Assembly (NCBI GenBank): GCA_022478985.1
Contig: JAKSZP010012191.1
Coordinates: 1-64,000 of the forward strand
Direction of reading: 5' to 3'
Length of the DNA: 64,000 bases
From: Massospora cicadina
Taxonomy: Eukaryota; Entomophthoromycota; Entomophthoromycetes; Entomophthorales; Entomophthoraceae
The notes below the pieces were generated by a model. It was not told where the DNA came from, searched no databases, and saw only the letters and a program-made list of their open reading frames with translations. Positions 11,297 through 22,988 of this stretch are shown here, piece by piece. Positions within the stretch are counted from its first letter, which is position 1. Each line of letters begins with the position of its first letter. The translations under genes and the position numbers were made by a program.

Positions 11297-13536
11297 CCCC
11301 TTGACATACAATGACATCTGGGAGATGTCATTCATTTCATGTGCCATTGTAGACTTTGACATCTCCAAGACATCAATAACTGTCTTCAGTGAATGTCGCA
11401 CAGTATAATTAGATCCTTTCACTGTTTCAGTCATGCATCAATGTTATTTTGTTTAAAATGCTTTCCCCCTATCAACAGTACCAATAAACAAAATTGCATC
11501 TACAAACCAGTAAACAAAGCATAACAAAAATGGTAGTCAGTATAGCACTTGCATGCCAAATGCCATAGTACATATTTGATTTTAGTAAAAATTAGAAATA
11601 GTCCTCCCAACATGTCTGAATTGAATGTATTATATGAAATTGAAGATGAAAATCTATTAGCCTATTCTAGTGATGATAATGAGATTGAAAATGATCATCA
11701 AAGTGTTTATACTGTTGAGTATTCAAGTGATGCTTTAAATTCAAGTGAAGCTAGCTCTGTTTGACAAACTGTGCAGAAACGTGCAAGACCTATTCAAGCA
11801 GTGATGATTATGATTCAGAGGATGAATGGAACTGGAAGGAAAGAGAAAATATTGTCAATATAAAAAAATTACTTAAACTTCCGGTATCAATTGTTTTAGT
11901 TCTACAAAGATTGGGTATAAATGCAACTCCTATGTTTGGTTTCAAACAAGTTTTATGTGATGATTTTTTTGAAATGATAGTTAGAGAAATGAATAGATAT
12001 GCAGCACAAATGAAAATGGAACAGAATATGAAAATGAATGAGGAGTGGTATCCACTAACAAAAGATGATGTTAGAGCATATTTTATGTTATGCATTATAG
12101 TGTCGCAGATAAAATATTTAAAATAGACATGTATTGGTCAAAACAAAAAATATCAGAAACGCCCATATTTTTGCAAATTATGTCTTATAAACGTTTTTTG
12201 GCCATAACGCACTATCTTCATTTTGTGGATAATATGACGGTCTCTAAAGAAGACAGAATATGAAAGGTTTGATCCATGGTGGATTACTTAAATAAAAGAT
12301 TCCAACAGGTATACATTCCGGAAGAAAATATTGTCATAGACAAATCCTTAATGAAATTCAGAGGGCGGCTAAATTATGTACAATTCATAGGATCCAAACG
12401 AGCGAGATTTGGAATTAAATTTTATAAACTATGTGAATCCAATTCTGGGTATTGTTATCAATTTAAAATTTACGCAGGACATGACAAAATTCAAGGAAGT
12501 GATGAACCTGTATTGGAAAGTGTAGTTATGCAACTAGCTGAACCCATTTTAGGGAAAGGATATACCTTGTTCTTAGATAATTGGTATTCGTCTCCTAATT
12601 TATTCAAAATTTTGCATGAAAAATACAAATGTTGTTGGAATGGTGAGAAAAAATCGGAAAAATATGCCAAAGAAGCTTGCATCATATAAGCTAAAAAAGG
12701 AGAAGTAAGAACACTATCTTGTAGAGGTATTCTGTTCTTAAGCTGGCATGACAAGAAGGATGTGTATAAAATAAGCACAAAACATTCAAAAGCAGAAATA
12801 GTTGATATGGAGAAAATAAGAAGAAAGAAGGAAGGTGAAGAAAACTGTGTTGAAACCACCTGTGTTGTGGAGTACAATTGTGGAATGGGAGGTGTTGACA
12901 GGAAAGACCAATGTCTTGCATGTTTCCCTCTGATGCAAAAAGTGTCTAAAAGAATATAAAAATTTTCTTTTATATGTTTGATATAGCTATTTATAATGCC
13001 TATGTCCTATATTCCAAGTTGCCTACTTCACAAAAGCAATCAATTGTGAATTTTTGATTGAATATTGCAGAAGATATGCTCTGTAATTTGTACCTTCTGA
13101 ACTATTCAACATGTGGCAGACCAAAGCAAAGTGAATGCCCAACTCAGTTACAAGCAAAAAAATTGGGCACATTTTACCAAACATATATCTGTGACAAATA
13201 AAAAGCAATATCCTGCAAAGAGATGCCATGTGTGCACCAAACATAATATAAGAAGTGAAACAACTTGGCAGTGTAAAACATGTCTAATTCCATTACATAT
13301 TCCATAATGTTTTGAGATATATCATACTTTACAGAACTACTAAATTATTATTTTATAGTGTTACTTAATTATTGTACATTAACATTATATATCAACTTTA
13401 TTGAATATTATATAGCAATATAAATTTGAAAATAAAACGTTCAGTTTCTAAGCTTGCACATGAGTGTCCACAGTTGAGCCAAACTAAATGGTATTTATGG
13501 AGGCATCAACACACATTTTATTTGTATGTCAAAGGG
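11297..13536 (+). mobile_element. piggyBac DNA transposon PB1
   Basis: A complete 2240-base element flanked by TTAA on both sides (11293-11296, 13537-13540), the hallmark piggyBac target. Terminal inverted repeats match at 14 of 15 bases: CCCCTTGACATACAA (11297-11311) against the reverse complement of TTGTATGTCAAAGGG (13522-13536). It carries one decayed transposase gene. The right flank continues the Z LTR. Confidence 0.95.
11611..13312 (+). pseudogene. piggyBac transposase (broken)
   Basis: Starts at ATG in MSELNVLYEIEDENLLAYSS; an acidic serine-rich N terminus like other piggyBac transposases. A frameshift lies near 11764-11810 and another near 12120; several stops follow. All three catalytic aspartates are still visible: DKSLMKFRGRL (about 12340), FLDNWYSSPNLF (about 12575) and GGVDRKDQ (about 12895). 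The C terminus keeps the cysteine-rich zinc module RCHVCTKHN...WQCKTC (13220-13285), then PLHIP, a stop, and CFEIYHT. The enzyme would cut and paste at TTAA; this copy is dead, although its ends could still be mobilised in trans. Confidence 0.9.
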
Positions 13537-13540
13537 TTAA

Positions 13541-14217
13541 GAATTTAGCCTGATAAGGAAAGACCTAACTTCCTTTGTGGGTATGCTAAGACTCACAAGG
13601 GAAGCCACTATCCACATGGCACCAATGATATCAAAAAGCTCTGGGTGGCCTTGGAGGGGTTGTTGGTAAGGCTCCAACCCAGAGAATTATGTCACATTTG
13701 CTCTTTTTCTTATTAAAATTTCAAAAATATGTGATTTAATAGATATTTTCTTATACTTAGACATAAAACTAGGAAAAGGAATTTATCAACAACATATAAT
13801 AGCAGGGTGCTGGGTCTTATGGTGGGATGGAGGGGGAGAGCTGCTAAGCTGAGCTATGGTAGAGGGAACAAATTCTGATTTCAAATTCATTAATTTAGCT
13901 GCTTTGATCCTCTTATTACCCTTGCTAGTATTGGCTAATGGTTCCAAGCCATTCTGGGATGTTTTCCAGACTTCCAAATGTCCAAAGTCACTTTTTAAAA
14001 TCTTACGGATTTCAATACTATGATGGGTTTGGGTTGGAGTCAGGTGTGGAAAAGGCATGTGGCAAACCGGGAGGGGCATCAGCCATCCATCTTTTGTCCA
14101 GTGTATGCCCTAGGTCAGAGATTTGGGTGAGGGGCAGGATCTAGGGTTTGAGTTTTTTTGGTTCTAAAGGGGTAAATGCCCCTATCCAGCTTAATAGGTG
14201 GAGCATAGGCCTTTATA
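13541..14217 (-). repeat. Second LTR-like copy of element Z
   Basis: Matches 4205-4660 and 6300-6487 but without the W insertion. On the minus strand it starts near 14217 (TATAAAGGCC, decayed from TGTAAGG). It encodes, after a frameshift, LTQISDLGHTLDKRWM, again the U3 motif, followed by a 97-codon open stretch (13786-14079). The LTR's 3' end lies beyond piggyBac and I could not recognise it. Confidence 0.6.
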
Positions 14218-14449
14218 TATATTCTTCAGGAACCAAACAGAGGCATGAGTGGCAGCTGCATATTCTGTGGCAGTTTTTGGGCACCCCAATGGGACTAGAA
14301 TCCTCTCTGGGAATGGGACAGGTCAAACACATTGGAGGATCACAAAACTTAATCCACTGGATGAGAATCACTTAAAGGAGCAGTGCCACATTGTGACTTT
14401 ATAAGGCATCCAATATGGGAATCAACCCTCAGATAACCACCATAAAAAT

Positions 14450-15832
14450 ATTTCTCATTCTAGTAAGGATGGTAACAGAGTAGTGAGTATGGAAATTGTT
14501 AAATTCTGAGGATTGATCGCTTATTTATCATATATAAAAAGTAGAAAAAGTAAAAAGTATTTGAGGTGGGTTGACCTTGGGACAAATAAACCATAAAGAG
14601 AATTTTTTCGCCAGTATAGGTTTTAAACTTGTTTTGACAAAACCTGCACTAGGGTGGAAGCAGAAGTTACCCTGCCAGGCTAACCACCCTTTAATTATTA
14701 TAAATCCTGCTTGTATAATTGGGAAGAAGATTGGCCAATATGCTCAATTTTTTTAGTGTCTTATGGTATATTAAGTGTTCAGAAGCTCACTAAGCTTACC
14801 TAAAATTATATGACTCTTCTGGTCTTCTCAGATAAAATATCCTATACAAATTTGGAAATTCCAATGATTCAGAAAAATAAAAAACTGGTGATTTTCACCC
14901 TAACATCTTGGTGACACCTTTATTAGGAACCAAATCTGATAAAATAACAAGATGAAAAAACTTTCAGAGTATACATATTTTTATAAAATAAGATTTTTTT
15001 TCAAGATATGATTTAATTTATGCTTTCACTTGGCCAGGCGCCAGTATTGATACTTCTAGAGAATCTTTGGCATATCTCAAGAACAAGATTTTCCACAGAT
15101 TTTATTTTCCAGCTCAGTTTGGCCAAAAGAACTGATACAGCTATGACCTTTACTAGGTCTATTGGTGGCAAATGAGTTATAAAACCAAGAAAGTATTCAG
15201 ATACAAAATTGCAACTAAAATGTATAAAGTTTACTAAAATCAGCTAAATTGAGTTTTGTCATAAAGCTGGTGAAATGCAATTGTTGAGAAAATCAGCACC
15301 AATTTCAGTTTAATGAAATTCCTAATTAGGACATTGACAGGCCTCTCAATAGCACTAGGTACTCCCTTTTGGGCTGTCCAAAGAAAAGTTCTATCACGCC
15401 AATTTCAAGGATTGTCATACGTAAAATTGCAATAGGGAAGAAAACTGATTGTGATAAAATGAGGGACAAACATATAGGTATAATTAGCCCTTGGGTTTTT
15501 TAGAGTGATAGCATGTTTGATCCCAGAGCAATTTTTGAGTACTGTATTGTTTATATGCGTAATTGATTGGGAAGGGTTGCAAAATCCATTTTAGGGTAAT
15601 CACCCATTATTGATGGCATTTTAAAAAAAAAAAAAAAAAGGGTCTAATTTTGAGTCAACCATAAAAATATTACATTTACTTCATTTAATTGTAATATAAG
15701 CCTTGAGATTCCTAATTATTCCATAATAATTTTCAACAGGAAGTCTTGGTCTTAGCCCAAATTGCTAATGAATTTGGAGCCAGATTACATAGCTTTGGTT
15801 TCAACCCAAATTGCCAATGGATTTGGGGCTGG
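14450..15832 (-). repeat. Putative 3' LTR of element E
   Basis: On the minus strand the purine-rich tract GAGGAGGGGAGAGGAAT (about 15847-15831) lies where a polypurine tract is expected. The sequence just inside it holds a roughly 50-base tandem duplication (plus strand CCCAAATTGCTAATGAATTTGG at about 15758 and CCCAAATTGCCAATGGATTTGG at about 15809). The partner LTR lies outside the window, so the left end cannot be fixed. A SINE-A-like tail fragment occurs at about 14561-14585. An A-run at 15626-15642 is the only other landmark. Confidence 0.35.
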
Positions 15833-15999
15833 ATTCCTCTCCCCTCCTCAAGAGCAAACAATTGCTATTAATTAAATTTATTTATGTATTGTTTACTTAA
15901 ATAATATATATTTTAGATTATTTTAGTTTTTTTTACAAATTTAATTATTTTACTTAATTTAATTTATTTTGCAAAGCTAGTATTATATGTATTCTCTAA

Positions 16000-17080
16000 T
16001 TGGCCAACTTATTTAAATCTTCTTATAAACTTTGCATGGGCACAGTTGTATATATGGCTGGTTCTTACTTCCTTGATTGTATAAGTGAATTTTGATGCCT
16101 TCTTGGTAATTTAAAATGAGTCAATCCAGATATAATCTAACTTCTGTAAATAGCCCAATATGTGGGTGTTGCAAAAAAGAATATGATCTCCTACTTTTAA
16201 CTTCTCCATATTGTTATGTTTTTGTATATACTTTTCATGTCAGGCCTTTTTTATAGCAAAACTGGTGAAAGCTTGAGCTTGCAACTTATTTATAGTAACA
16301 GAAGTTTTTTGACAAATTGAGAATAATTATTACCAGGTTTCTCTAACACAAAAATATAATAGCAATGATAGATCAGGATGTTTTCCATATAATAACTGAA
16401 AAGGTGACATCCTTTTAGCAGAATAATAGGAGATGTTATAGGCAAACATGAATGAACTCAGGTAGATGCTCCATTCAGAGAGTTTGTTTAGAGTTTATTT
16501 TCAGATGATATTCACTAATGTCCCATTTGATCACTAAACCTTATCGTTGATTTAGTAATGATAGGGAGAAAAAAAGCACGCCACTTACTCCCATTAACAG
16601 TTTTGAGATTGGTGAGGATATAAGCAGTAAATTTGTTCCATTATCTGTAAGTAATATCTGTGGACACCCATGCTTGTAAAAGTTGTTTTTGAGGACGAAC
16701 TTGAATGTAGTTGCTGCTCCTGCTTCCCATATATCCTTAGCTTTGAACCATTTAGTCAGGTGGCCAATAGCCACAATAATGTACTTGGACTTTGCTTGTG
16801 GGAAGAGGTCATATAACATCTAAAGCATGGTATTCCAGACAAACTTGGATGAACAAGTCTGAAATATGTGCTTTTTTAGAACGGTTTTCACTTTGACACT
16901 CCACACAGCACTTTAGAATTTTCTGGATGTCAAAATGCATTGACTCTAATAGTAAAATTGCTTCAGATGATCCTTCATCTTCTTGAATCCACCATGCTCT
17001 ATGGTCTTATGGGCAGCCAAAATGATGTCTGTCCAGGCTATTGGTCTTGGAAATATGTAGATTTTGCCCTCAATGATTTT
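16000..17080 (-). pseudogene. Integrase remnant of element E
   Basis: The best open piece is 16541-16819 with SKYIIVAIGHLTKWFKAKD and ILLTDNGTN, so the second catalytic Asp is intact. Upstream, about 16945-16880, is the zinc-binding CxxC part (DIQKILKCCVECQSENR). Stops and frameshifts break the rest. It aligns by eye with integrases of X (47756-48262) and M1 (38772-39235). Confidence 0.65.
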
Positions 17081-18581
17081 GTAAGTGTTCCTTTTTTCAA
17101 TTGTATCTTTTCATAAATCTGATAATACTTTTTGGATGGAGAAAGCTCACCTTGGTACTCTCCAATGATTGTCTTCTTATACAACTCATCAGTGGGCAAA
17201 TTAAGTGTTGCAATAGTGGGAAGTCAGGTTAGGCAGTCAGCGTTCTAATGCTTTACCATGTGTGATGCTCAATTGTGTAATTGTAGGCTTGAAGATACAA
17301 TGACCAGCGGGATAATCGGCCCTCAGACTCCCTTAAGTTGTTCAGCCATCTTAGGGATGCATGATTGGTAACATCTTTGAAGTGAGTGCCATGTAGATAA
17401 ACCCAAAGTTTCTTGCAAGCATATATGATTGCTAAGTGTTTTCATTCTGTCACTATCTAATTTCTCTCATGAACTTTTAAGGTCCAACTAGCAAAAGAAA
17501 CTGGTTGTTCTTCGCCATCCTTCTTGATCTGAGATAACACAGCTCCCAATTTTGTTAGTGATGCATCAATCTGGACAATCAAATTTTCAACAAAGTACAA
17601 TTATTGTAGGCAAGGGCTACCATTAATGCAATAGGAACTGATCAAATGCTCCTTGACAAGCCAGATTTCAGTCAAATGGGACCTTGTCCTTAAGTAGATA
17701 AAATAGTGGTTCTCCAAGTTTTGTGAAGTTAGCAATAAATTAGGGATAGTATCCAATAATGCCTAAGAAACTGATATTGCGCTTCAATTTGGGTCATTTC
17801 ATTTTGGATACGGCATCTAACTTAAATGGTTGGGGATGAAGACCTACTTTGTTGATTACAAAATCAATATATTCCAGCTGACTTATTAAATTAACACTTT
17901 TTGGGCTTAATTTTCAATTTTTCAGCTGTTAGTCTTTTGAAAACTTCCTCTAAATGTTTCAGATGTTTGTTGAAAGTGCGGCTGAAAACATTAATAAAAA
18001 GGTATACCAGCTTGACATGAAATTTTAAATCTCCTGGTATTATGTCCATGGCTCTCTAAAAGGTTGCTGGAGCAATTTATAGCCTTTGAGGCATTCTTGT
18101 CATCTGCTAGGCCTTCTGTGTTATAATTACACAATTTTTGCGCTCCTATTTGGGCATATTTATTTGCCAATACTCACTGATGAGACCATTGGCAAGAAGA
18201 GGTGTGCTCCTCTAGTCTTTCTAAGGCATTGTTAATCTGTAAAAGAGGATATGAGACCTTTTTGTGATGTTGTTTTATTTGGTAGTTAATAACAACTTAA
18301 TTTCTTCCATCCTTATTTTTTACTATAGATTTGGAGTGGCTCAAAGACTTTTTAAAGGTACTAGAATTTCACATTCAAGACTTTCTTTAGTCTTCTTTAT
18401 AGCAGCATATTCTGAAGTTTTCAAGTGTCTAATCAGGAATAACTAAATTTGGTTTATGATCTCCAGTATTAATAGTGTGAGTGAAATTCTTAAAAAATCT
18501 TAAAACAAAATCATCTTGCATAGATATTTCTCATTATTTTGAAAATATCTCCTTGTCTTGACTCTTCTCAAAGTTAGTTAG
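17081..18581 (-). pseudogene. RT and RNase H remnant of element E
   Basis: Leftwards from 18581: NFEKSQ leader, INTGDHKPN (about 18470), thumb and palm remnants, LVYLFINVFSRTFNKHLKHLEE (about 18020-17950), then connection and RNase H with no long open frame. The RT catalytic motif is YLFI where X has YLDD, so the active site is gone. The leader is cut by element Y at 18581. Confidence 0.65.
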
Positions 18582-19445
18582 TGTAAGTATTGGACAGGAA
18601 CCACTACGTTTGGATCAGAAGAAATTCCTGTTCTTCTCAAAAAGGTGAGGAGGCCAGCACCTGTACCTCTCATCACCCAGGGCGATATGGCCCATATGGT
18701 GGATGGGAGGTGGGTTTTGGAGTACCCCCTGATGGTTGCTGTGCCTCTTACAGCATTATCCTCCGCTGAGCTGGTGGAAAACATTTATAGGGTTTGCTGA
18801 GAGGTGGTAGAATTGTGAAAACCACCTCAAACCCGCCGAGATCTCGCCATTATATCAATGTCACATCTGCCCCCATCAGGTATGGTAGTGATCAACCCCT
18901 TTCTCACCAACTTGGTCAAGCCTTATGTGGCTTGGCCCTGGGCGCAATCTGCCACCCAAAACGGCGCCCCATGTTAAATTCATGCATGTAATGAAAATTT
19001 AAATTTAAGTAACATGTCAAAAAATAAATTACTAAGTAGTATGGACCCATATCAATTTTAAATTAGGTCTGTGAACTTAATCCAACATCTTGGTTTAAAT
19101 TTACTCCTGATGGCAGTTGTACAAACGATGCAATTATCCCCAGAAAGCTTATAAGATGTAGTCCATGACAGGTATCGTTGTTGATCCATTTCCTTAAATT
19201 TCCCCCTTTTAAGTAAAAATTGATAAACCCACAAAATCTTACAGTCTTACATGCTTATTTAAAAAATTAAAAAGTGCAATGATCTCTGGTTAAAGAACCC
19301 CCTGGCTGGCCTTCATGGCTGGTTTACTCGTTCTTAACATCAATTTGGATAGCTGTGCCTGCAGCATTCTGGCTTGGGTTCTGGGTGGTAACTCACCCAG
19401 AGCTCCAGGTCAGTATTATTAAAATTATCAGCACGCTCCATGATA
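18582..19445 (+). repeat. 5' LTR of element Y
   Basis: Starts TGTAAGTATTGG and ends CCATGATA; TGGAGTGACCCA at 19449-19460 is a plausible tRNA-type primer-binding site. In U3 (about 18662-18710) it encodes LITQGDMAHMVDGRWV. Near the 3' end (19300-19454) a 56-residue open stretch encodes WPSWLVYSFLTS and VPAAFWLGFWVVTHPELQ and stops just beyond the LTR border. Confidence 0.85.
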
Positions 19446-19739
19446 TAATGGAGTGACCCATAGCTCTGACCCTCTCCATCTCACCCTTTGGGTGGGATGA
19501 TTCATGGGTTTTCCCAAAAACAGCACACAGCCTCTTTCCAGTTGGCAGAGTTCAGCCCAATCCTGGCCCCCGTAGGCCAGGGCGTTCAGGAATCAAATTT
19601 GTGTTTAATGTTGTCTGCTAATGACACTGGAGTGAGCCATAATGAGTTTGTATCAGATTTCCCCTCCTTCCATTAGTTACCACCATCAGTTCAGCAATTC
19701 AAAAAACACTCAACTACAAGCAGGACCACGCCTATTTTC

Positions 19740-19900
19740 TGATACCAGTGTGAAATCTATATGGGAGCACATCAGGTATCATTTGAGGTCCTGGTAGACA
19801 CAGGTCGGCCAAGATTTTCTTAAGTTTGAAGTTGGCGCATCAATTAGAATTGTACTTGGAGGTTGGGCTGGAGGTGTTGGTTGCATTGTCCTCTTTACAG
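19740..19900 (+). pseudogene. Protease remnant of element Y
   Basis: Encodes FEVLVDTG followed by residues resembling the aspartic protease core; the catalytic D-T-G is intact at about 19790-19800 but a stop follows soon after. Between the LTR and this point (19446-19740) only a short frame is visible and no gag capsid was recognised, so gag is either very degraded or deleted. Confidence 0.5.
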
Positions 19901-19965
19901 TCATCTTACAAGGTGCACTGTCCAGTTCCATCCCAAGTAGGCAATTTGAATTCTGTGATTATTTC

Positions 19966-21677
19966 TTGGCCAAGTATGACCTAGTATTAACAGTTATCTA
20001 TGGTTTGGGTTGGTGGAAACGCCAACAAGTGAAGGTTAACTTAGCTTCAAACATGTTACTCTTCGAAAACGCTCATGGTGGTGATGAGCTCCCACTCATC
20101 AACACTTTAGGTAAAGCATGGAAAAGAGGTAATATATCTAAACCCGCTACACCACGGATTTGTCTACTGATTTCCCCCATCTCTGATGGCGTATAAGGGG
20201 TCTTTGATATGGAAAAAGCTGCTCAACTTTTGCCACATTCAAAGTATGACCTTAAGTTCTGCACGACAGTAGAGGTGGCTAACATTAATTTCCTACTTTA
20301 TCCCATAAAGTTGAAGAAACTGAGGCATTGGATGAGTGGACGACGGCATGTTTGCAAAAGGATGGCTCTTAAAGGAGACCTAAATCAGCCTTATCTCCCA
20401 TCGTACTTGCAAAGAAGGCTGAAAGCACACTGAACCCATGTGTGGATCATGGCCAATTCAACAATATCACAGTACACGACCCCTATCCACTTCCATTGGA
20501 ACAAACAATTGCCCAAGCAATTGCGCAGGCAAGAGTATTTTCAAAACTCAATTTGGTGAAAGCCTTCAATTAATTATGGGTAGCCAAAGATCAGTGATGG
20601 CTTATCCTTTATCTGGATGAGGCAGGCATATTCCAGTTCAGTGCCATGCTTTTTTGCTAAAGAATGTGCCTGCCACTTTTCAGCAGATGATTGATGACGT
20701 GCTAGGTGATCTGCGCTTTATGTGCGCAGTTTCTAACATTGATGATGTCCTAATTCACTCTCCAGCCCCCAAACAGCACGCCATAGATTTGAAGGCTGTG
20801 CTTGCCACTTTGCACAAGGTGGGCCTATTTGTGAATCCATCAAAATGCAAGTTCTTCCGCAATGAGGTTGCCTTCTTGGGTACATGATTATAAAAGATGG
20901 TTATGTAATTCCGCCGTGCAATCTTGAAGCCATCCTTGAGTGACCCACCCCAATGACCCAGAAGCAGTTGTGGAGCTTTTTGGGCATCATCATTTTATTA
21001 AAGAAATTTTCTATCGCCCTCTCACAATTGGCTGTGCCATTGTACTACCTTACCAGCAAGAATGTCCCATTCTGTTGGACCGCAGAATGTCAGCAAGCAT
21101 TTGATGCTATCAAACAGGTTCTTGTGTAGTACTAAAAAAAGCAGGTTCTTGTGTCCCCACCTGTGTTCAAGCATGCTGACACAACCAAACCCTTCATTGT
21201 CTCATGCAACGCCTCTTCAGCTACAGTGGGAGCAACTTTGTTGCAGGAACACGATGGTATGGAGCATCCTGTAGCTTAAATTCCCTCAAGTTTTATTCTA
21301 AAAAGAAGAACTGGGCTATTTGCAACAAAGAGCTGGTAAATGTATCATGAGCATTAAATCATTGGCGGTACCTCCTGCAGGGCACTTTGTATAAAGTGAA
21401 AGTTTGGATGGACCACCAGAGCTCTTAAGTACTTATGTATACTGCAGAAGTTGGCACACCATCAGGACCAGACGTACCACAACATATACAGTTTTGACTT
21501 TAAGTATGGCTTGTTAAGGGGTCACTGAACATTCTACCCAATTTCCTTTGCCAGAACACCACCTTATGTCCCACAGAGGCGGAGGAGCAAAAGATTACCA
21601 CAGTGATTCCGCCAATCTTAAACTTATCCGTTAACCTACCTGTAATTTTTTCAGCAGATCCAGACCTAACTGCCCCC
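19966..21677 (+). pseudogene. RT and RNase H remnant of element Y
   Basis: Best piece 20654-20887: LKNVPATFQQMIDDVLGDL, then NIDDVLIHS (catalytic Y replaced by N, DD kept), then NPSKCKF. The connection MTQKQLWSFLGII at about 20953 and RNase H remnants (about 21060-21480) follow. Coding homology runs to VIFSADPDL at 21660-21670 and stops at 21677, where X begins. Confidence 0.7.
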
Positions 21678-21980
21678 TGTCAGATTCTGGTGGTTGACCC
21701 AAAGATAAACCCTTTGACAGCCAACAGATCAGGCTGATTATTCTACCAATGCTTGAACTAGTACTCTAGTTATCACCTTGGCCTATTGAAACTAAACAGC
21801 TTGTGCCTATTATGTCAACGTCAATTCAAACAAAATATTCTATTAAAACTTGGGCCAAATACACTCACAAATTCAGACTGATTGTCACTGCACCAAAGCT
21901 TGGCAATTAGTCCTAACTAATTGAACCATTCTTATAACTAGCATAAGAAATCTTTTGGGGATTGATCCAAAGATAACGTC

Positions 21981-22964
21981 TGTAACAGTCAAGGCGTTGC
22001 CTGACCACCACATAGCCCTAATCTTCCCTAGGGCGATAGTTGGGGCCAGGGGAGAGGGGCTCAACTGCTCCAATTATCGTAAATGGCAATCTGACGAATC
22101 AGATGCCTCAAAATTGGAAGCAATATTGAATTGAAAGGCTGACAGGGAAGGGAAGCCTCAGAAATGGCGCTCTGGCCAACCAGATGCTGCCAAATCCAAT
22201 ATTGCTAAATGCAGCAATGAGGGATCAGACCCTCAGACGCGAATTTATGACCAATCAGAGGCCAAATTCATTGCATTTGGGAGTATCAACAAGGAGGAAA
22301 ATCCTTGCAAACGGCGCTCTGGCCAACCAGATGCCGCCAAACGAAATTTCAAAAGAGGCAATGAACTAATATCAGGGAATATGGGCGAGGGGAATGCCCC
22401 AGGCTTCAAGAGCAATTTAAAGCCAAGTAATGAATGCGGAAAAGTTTCTGCAACCCTGAGGGTACCCAGCCCAAGTTTGAGAATGGGCCTCGACGCCAAA
22501 ATTGAGGGTCTAGATTCTTGAATAGGGCCCACCGCCAGGAAGATGCCCGCGGACTTCGCGGGAACAGGACCCGCTCTTCCCCAATAAGCTCAGTATAAAG
22601 CTGAGCAGGCGAAACTGTTTAGAGCAGTTTTGTCTTCTATAAACCTAAATAAAACTTAATAAATTCTAAAATTAGTTTTGCACATTTGCAAATCACTTTA
22701 TTAAGAAAACCTGGAATCCACCACATGGACAGCAGTTCAGACTTTGACAGGGCCATTCAGTCCCTGTACGCCCTCTCAGGGGGTCAGGCCCTCCTCCTGG
22801 GCGCCAGCATTGTCCTAACTGTGGTCCAAACCTTTGTGGTAAAGTGGTTTCTGCATAGTCAGCTTTGGGATCTCTCAACTGCAGGTCTATCCTGCCTGTG
22901 GGCCCTCACTTGGGCACTCTTGCCTAACTGCTTTGTGGCAGTTTTCAGAGACCCATCCATCACA
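21981..22964 (+). repeat. 5' LTR of C1
   Basis: Starts TGTAACAGTCAAGG and ends CCATCACA. It holds a U3 coding frame (two stops, both at CGA to TGA sites), a TATA box, a predicted transcription start and, in its last 240 bases, most of the leader ORF. Confidence 0.95.
22594..22635 (+). promoter_or_regulatory. Promoter and predicted mRNA 5' end of C1
   Basis: TATAAA at 22594-22599. Thirty-two bases downstream AGTTTTGTCT (22626-22635) is the exact reverse complement of AGACAAAACT at 22967-22976, three bases after the LTR. This is the arrangement of the self-primed Tf1 retrotransposon, where the first bases of the mRNA fold back onto the primer-binding site. AATAAA-type signals follow at about 22645-22670. 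Confidence 0.7.
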
Positions 22965-22988
22965 TTAGACAAAACTCATTTAACTTGA
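22725..22988 (+). CDS. LTR-leader ORF of C1, two hydrophobic helices
   Basis: An intact 87-residue ORF starting at ATG 22725, about 100 bases after the predicted mRNA start, hence the first cistron of the element RNA. Residues about 22-39 (ALLLGASIVLTVVQTFVV) and 51-74 (including LSCLWALTWALLPN) are strongly hydrophobic and look like two membrane helices; the N terminus is acidic and the tail polar. It crosses the LTR border and its TGA overlaps the gag ATG as TGATG, suggesting reinitiation. The 3' LTR copy is frameshifted by one missing G. Similar peptides sit at the same place in Y, Z, V and W. Function unknown. Confidence 0.6.
   Translation: MDSSSDFDRAIQSLYALSGGQALLLGASIVLTVVQTFVVKWFLHSQLWDLSTAGLSCLWALTWALLPNCFVAVFRDPSITLDKTHLT
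22966..22977 (+). other. Self-priming primer-binding site of C1
   Basis: TAGACAAAACTC directly after the LTR. It lacks the TGG that tRNA-primed elements carry, and ten of its bases pair with the predicted 5' end of the element's own RNA (22626-22635). Confidence 0.65.

Larger units (their letters stand above)
4012..14217 (-). mobile_element. Ty3/gypsy element Z (decayed)
   Basis: A minus-strand element with LTR-like copies at both ends (4012-6487 and 13541-14217) around remnants of protease, RT, RNase H and integrase in the expected gag-pol order when read leftwards. Every domain is broken by stops and frameshifts. Three younger insertions lie inside it: solo LTR W, SINE-A copy 3 and piggyBac PB1. 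Its pol resembles that of element Y: both have the MTQKQLWSFL stretch after RT. No TSD could be recovered, so outer borders are less sure than the interior. Confidence 0.65.
14450..18581 (-). mobile_element. Ty3/gypsy element E, 3' portion
   Basis: The left (3') part of a minus-strand element of the same lineage as X and M1. It holds a putative 3' LTR, integrase, RNase H and RT. The coding sequence breaks off at 18581, where Y begins, and resumes on the far side of Y at 58489-58485. Element X has an uninterrupted version (45910-46100): the residues LSNLANFEKSQ there correspond to LSNL at 58500 joined to NFEKSQ at 18575. The left border is approximate. Confidence 0.75.

Noticed and set aside
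14218..14450. Pol tail of a further element upstream of the second Z LTR copy
   Set aside because: Some frames on the minus strand are open, but I could not match them convincingly to the Y or Z Pol tail.
15626..15642. Poly(A) tail of a LINE or SINE
   Set aside because: No element body or target duplication is attached to the A-run.
18640..18760. Separate gag gene at the start of Y
   Set aside because: The same coding block recurs downstream of Y integrase after a polypurine tract, so it belongs to the LTR.
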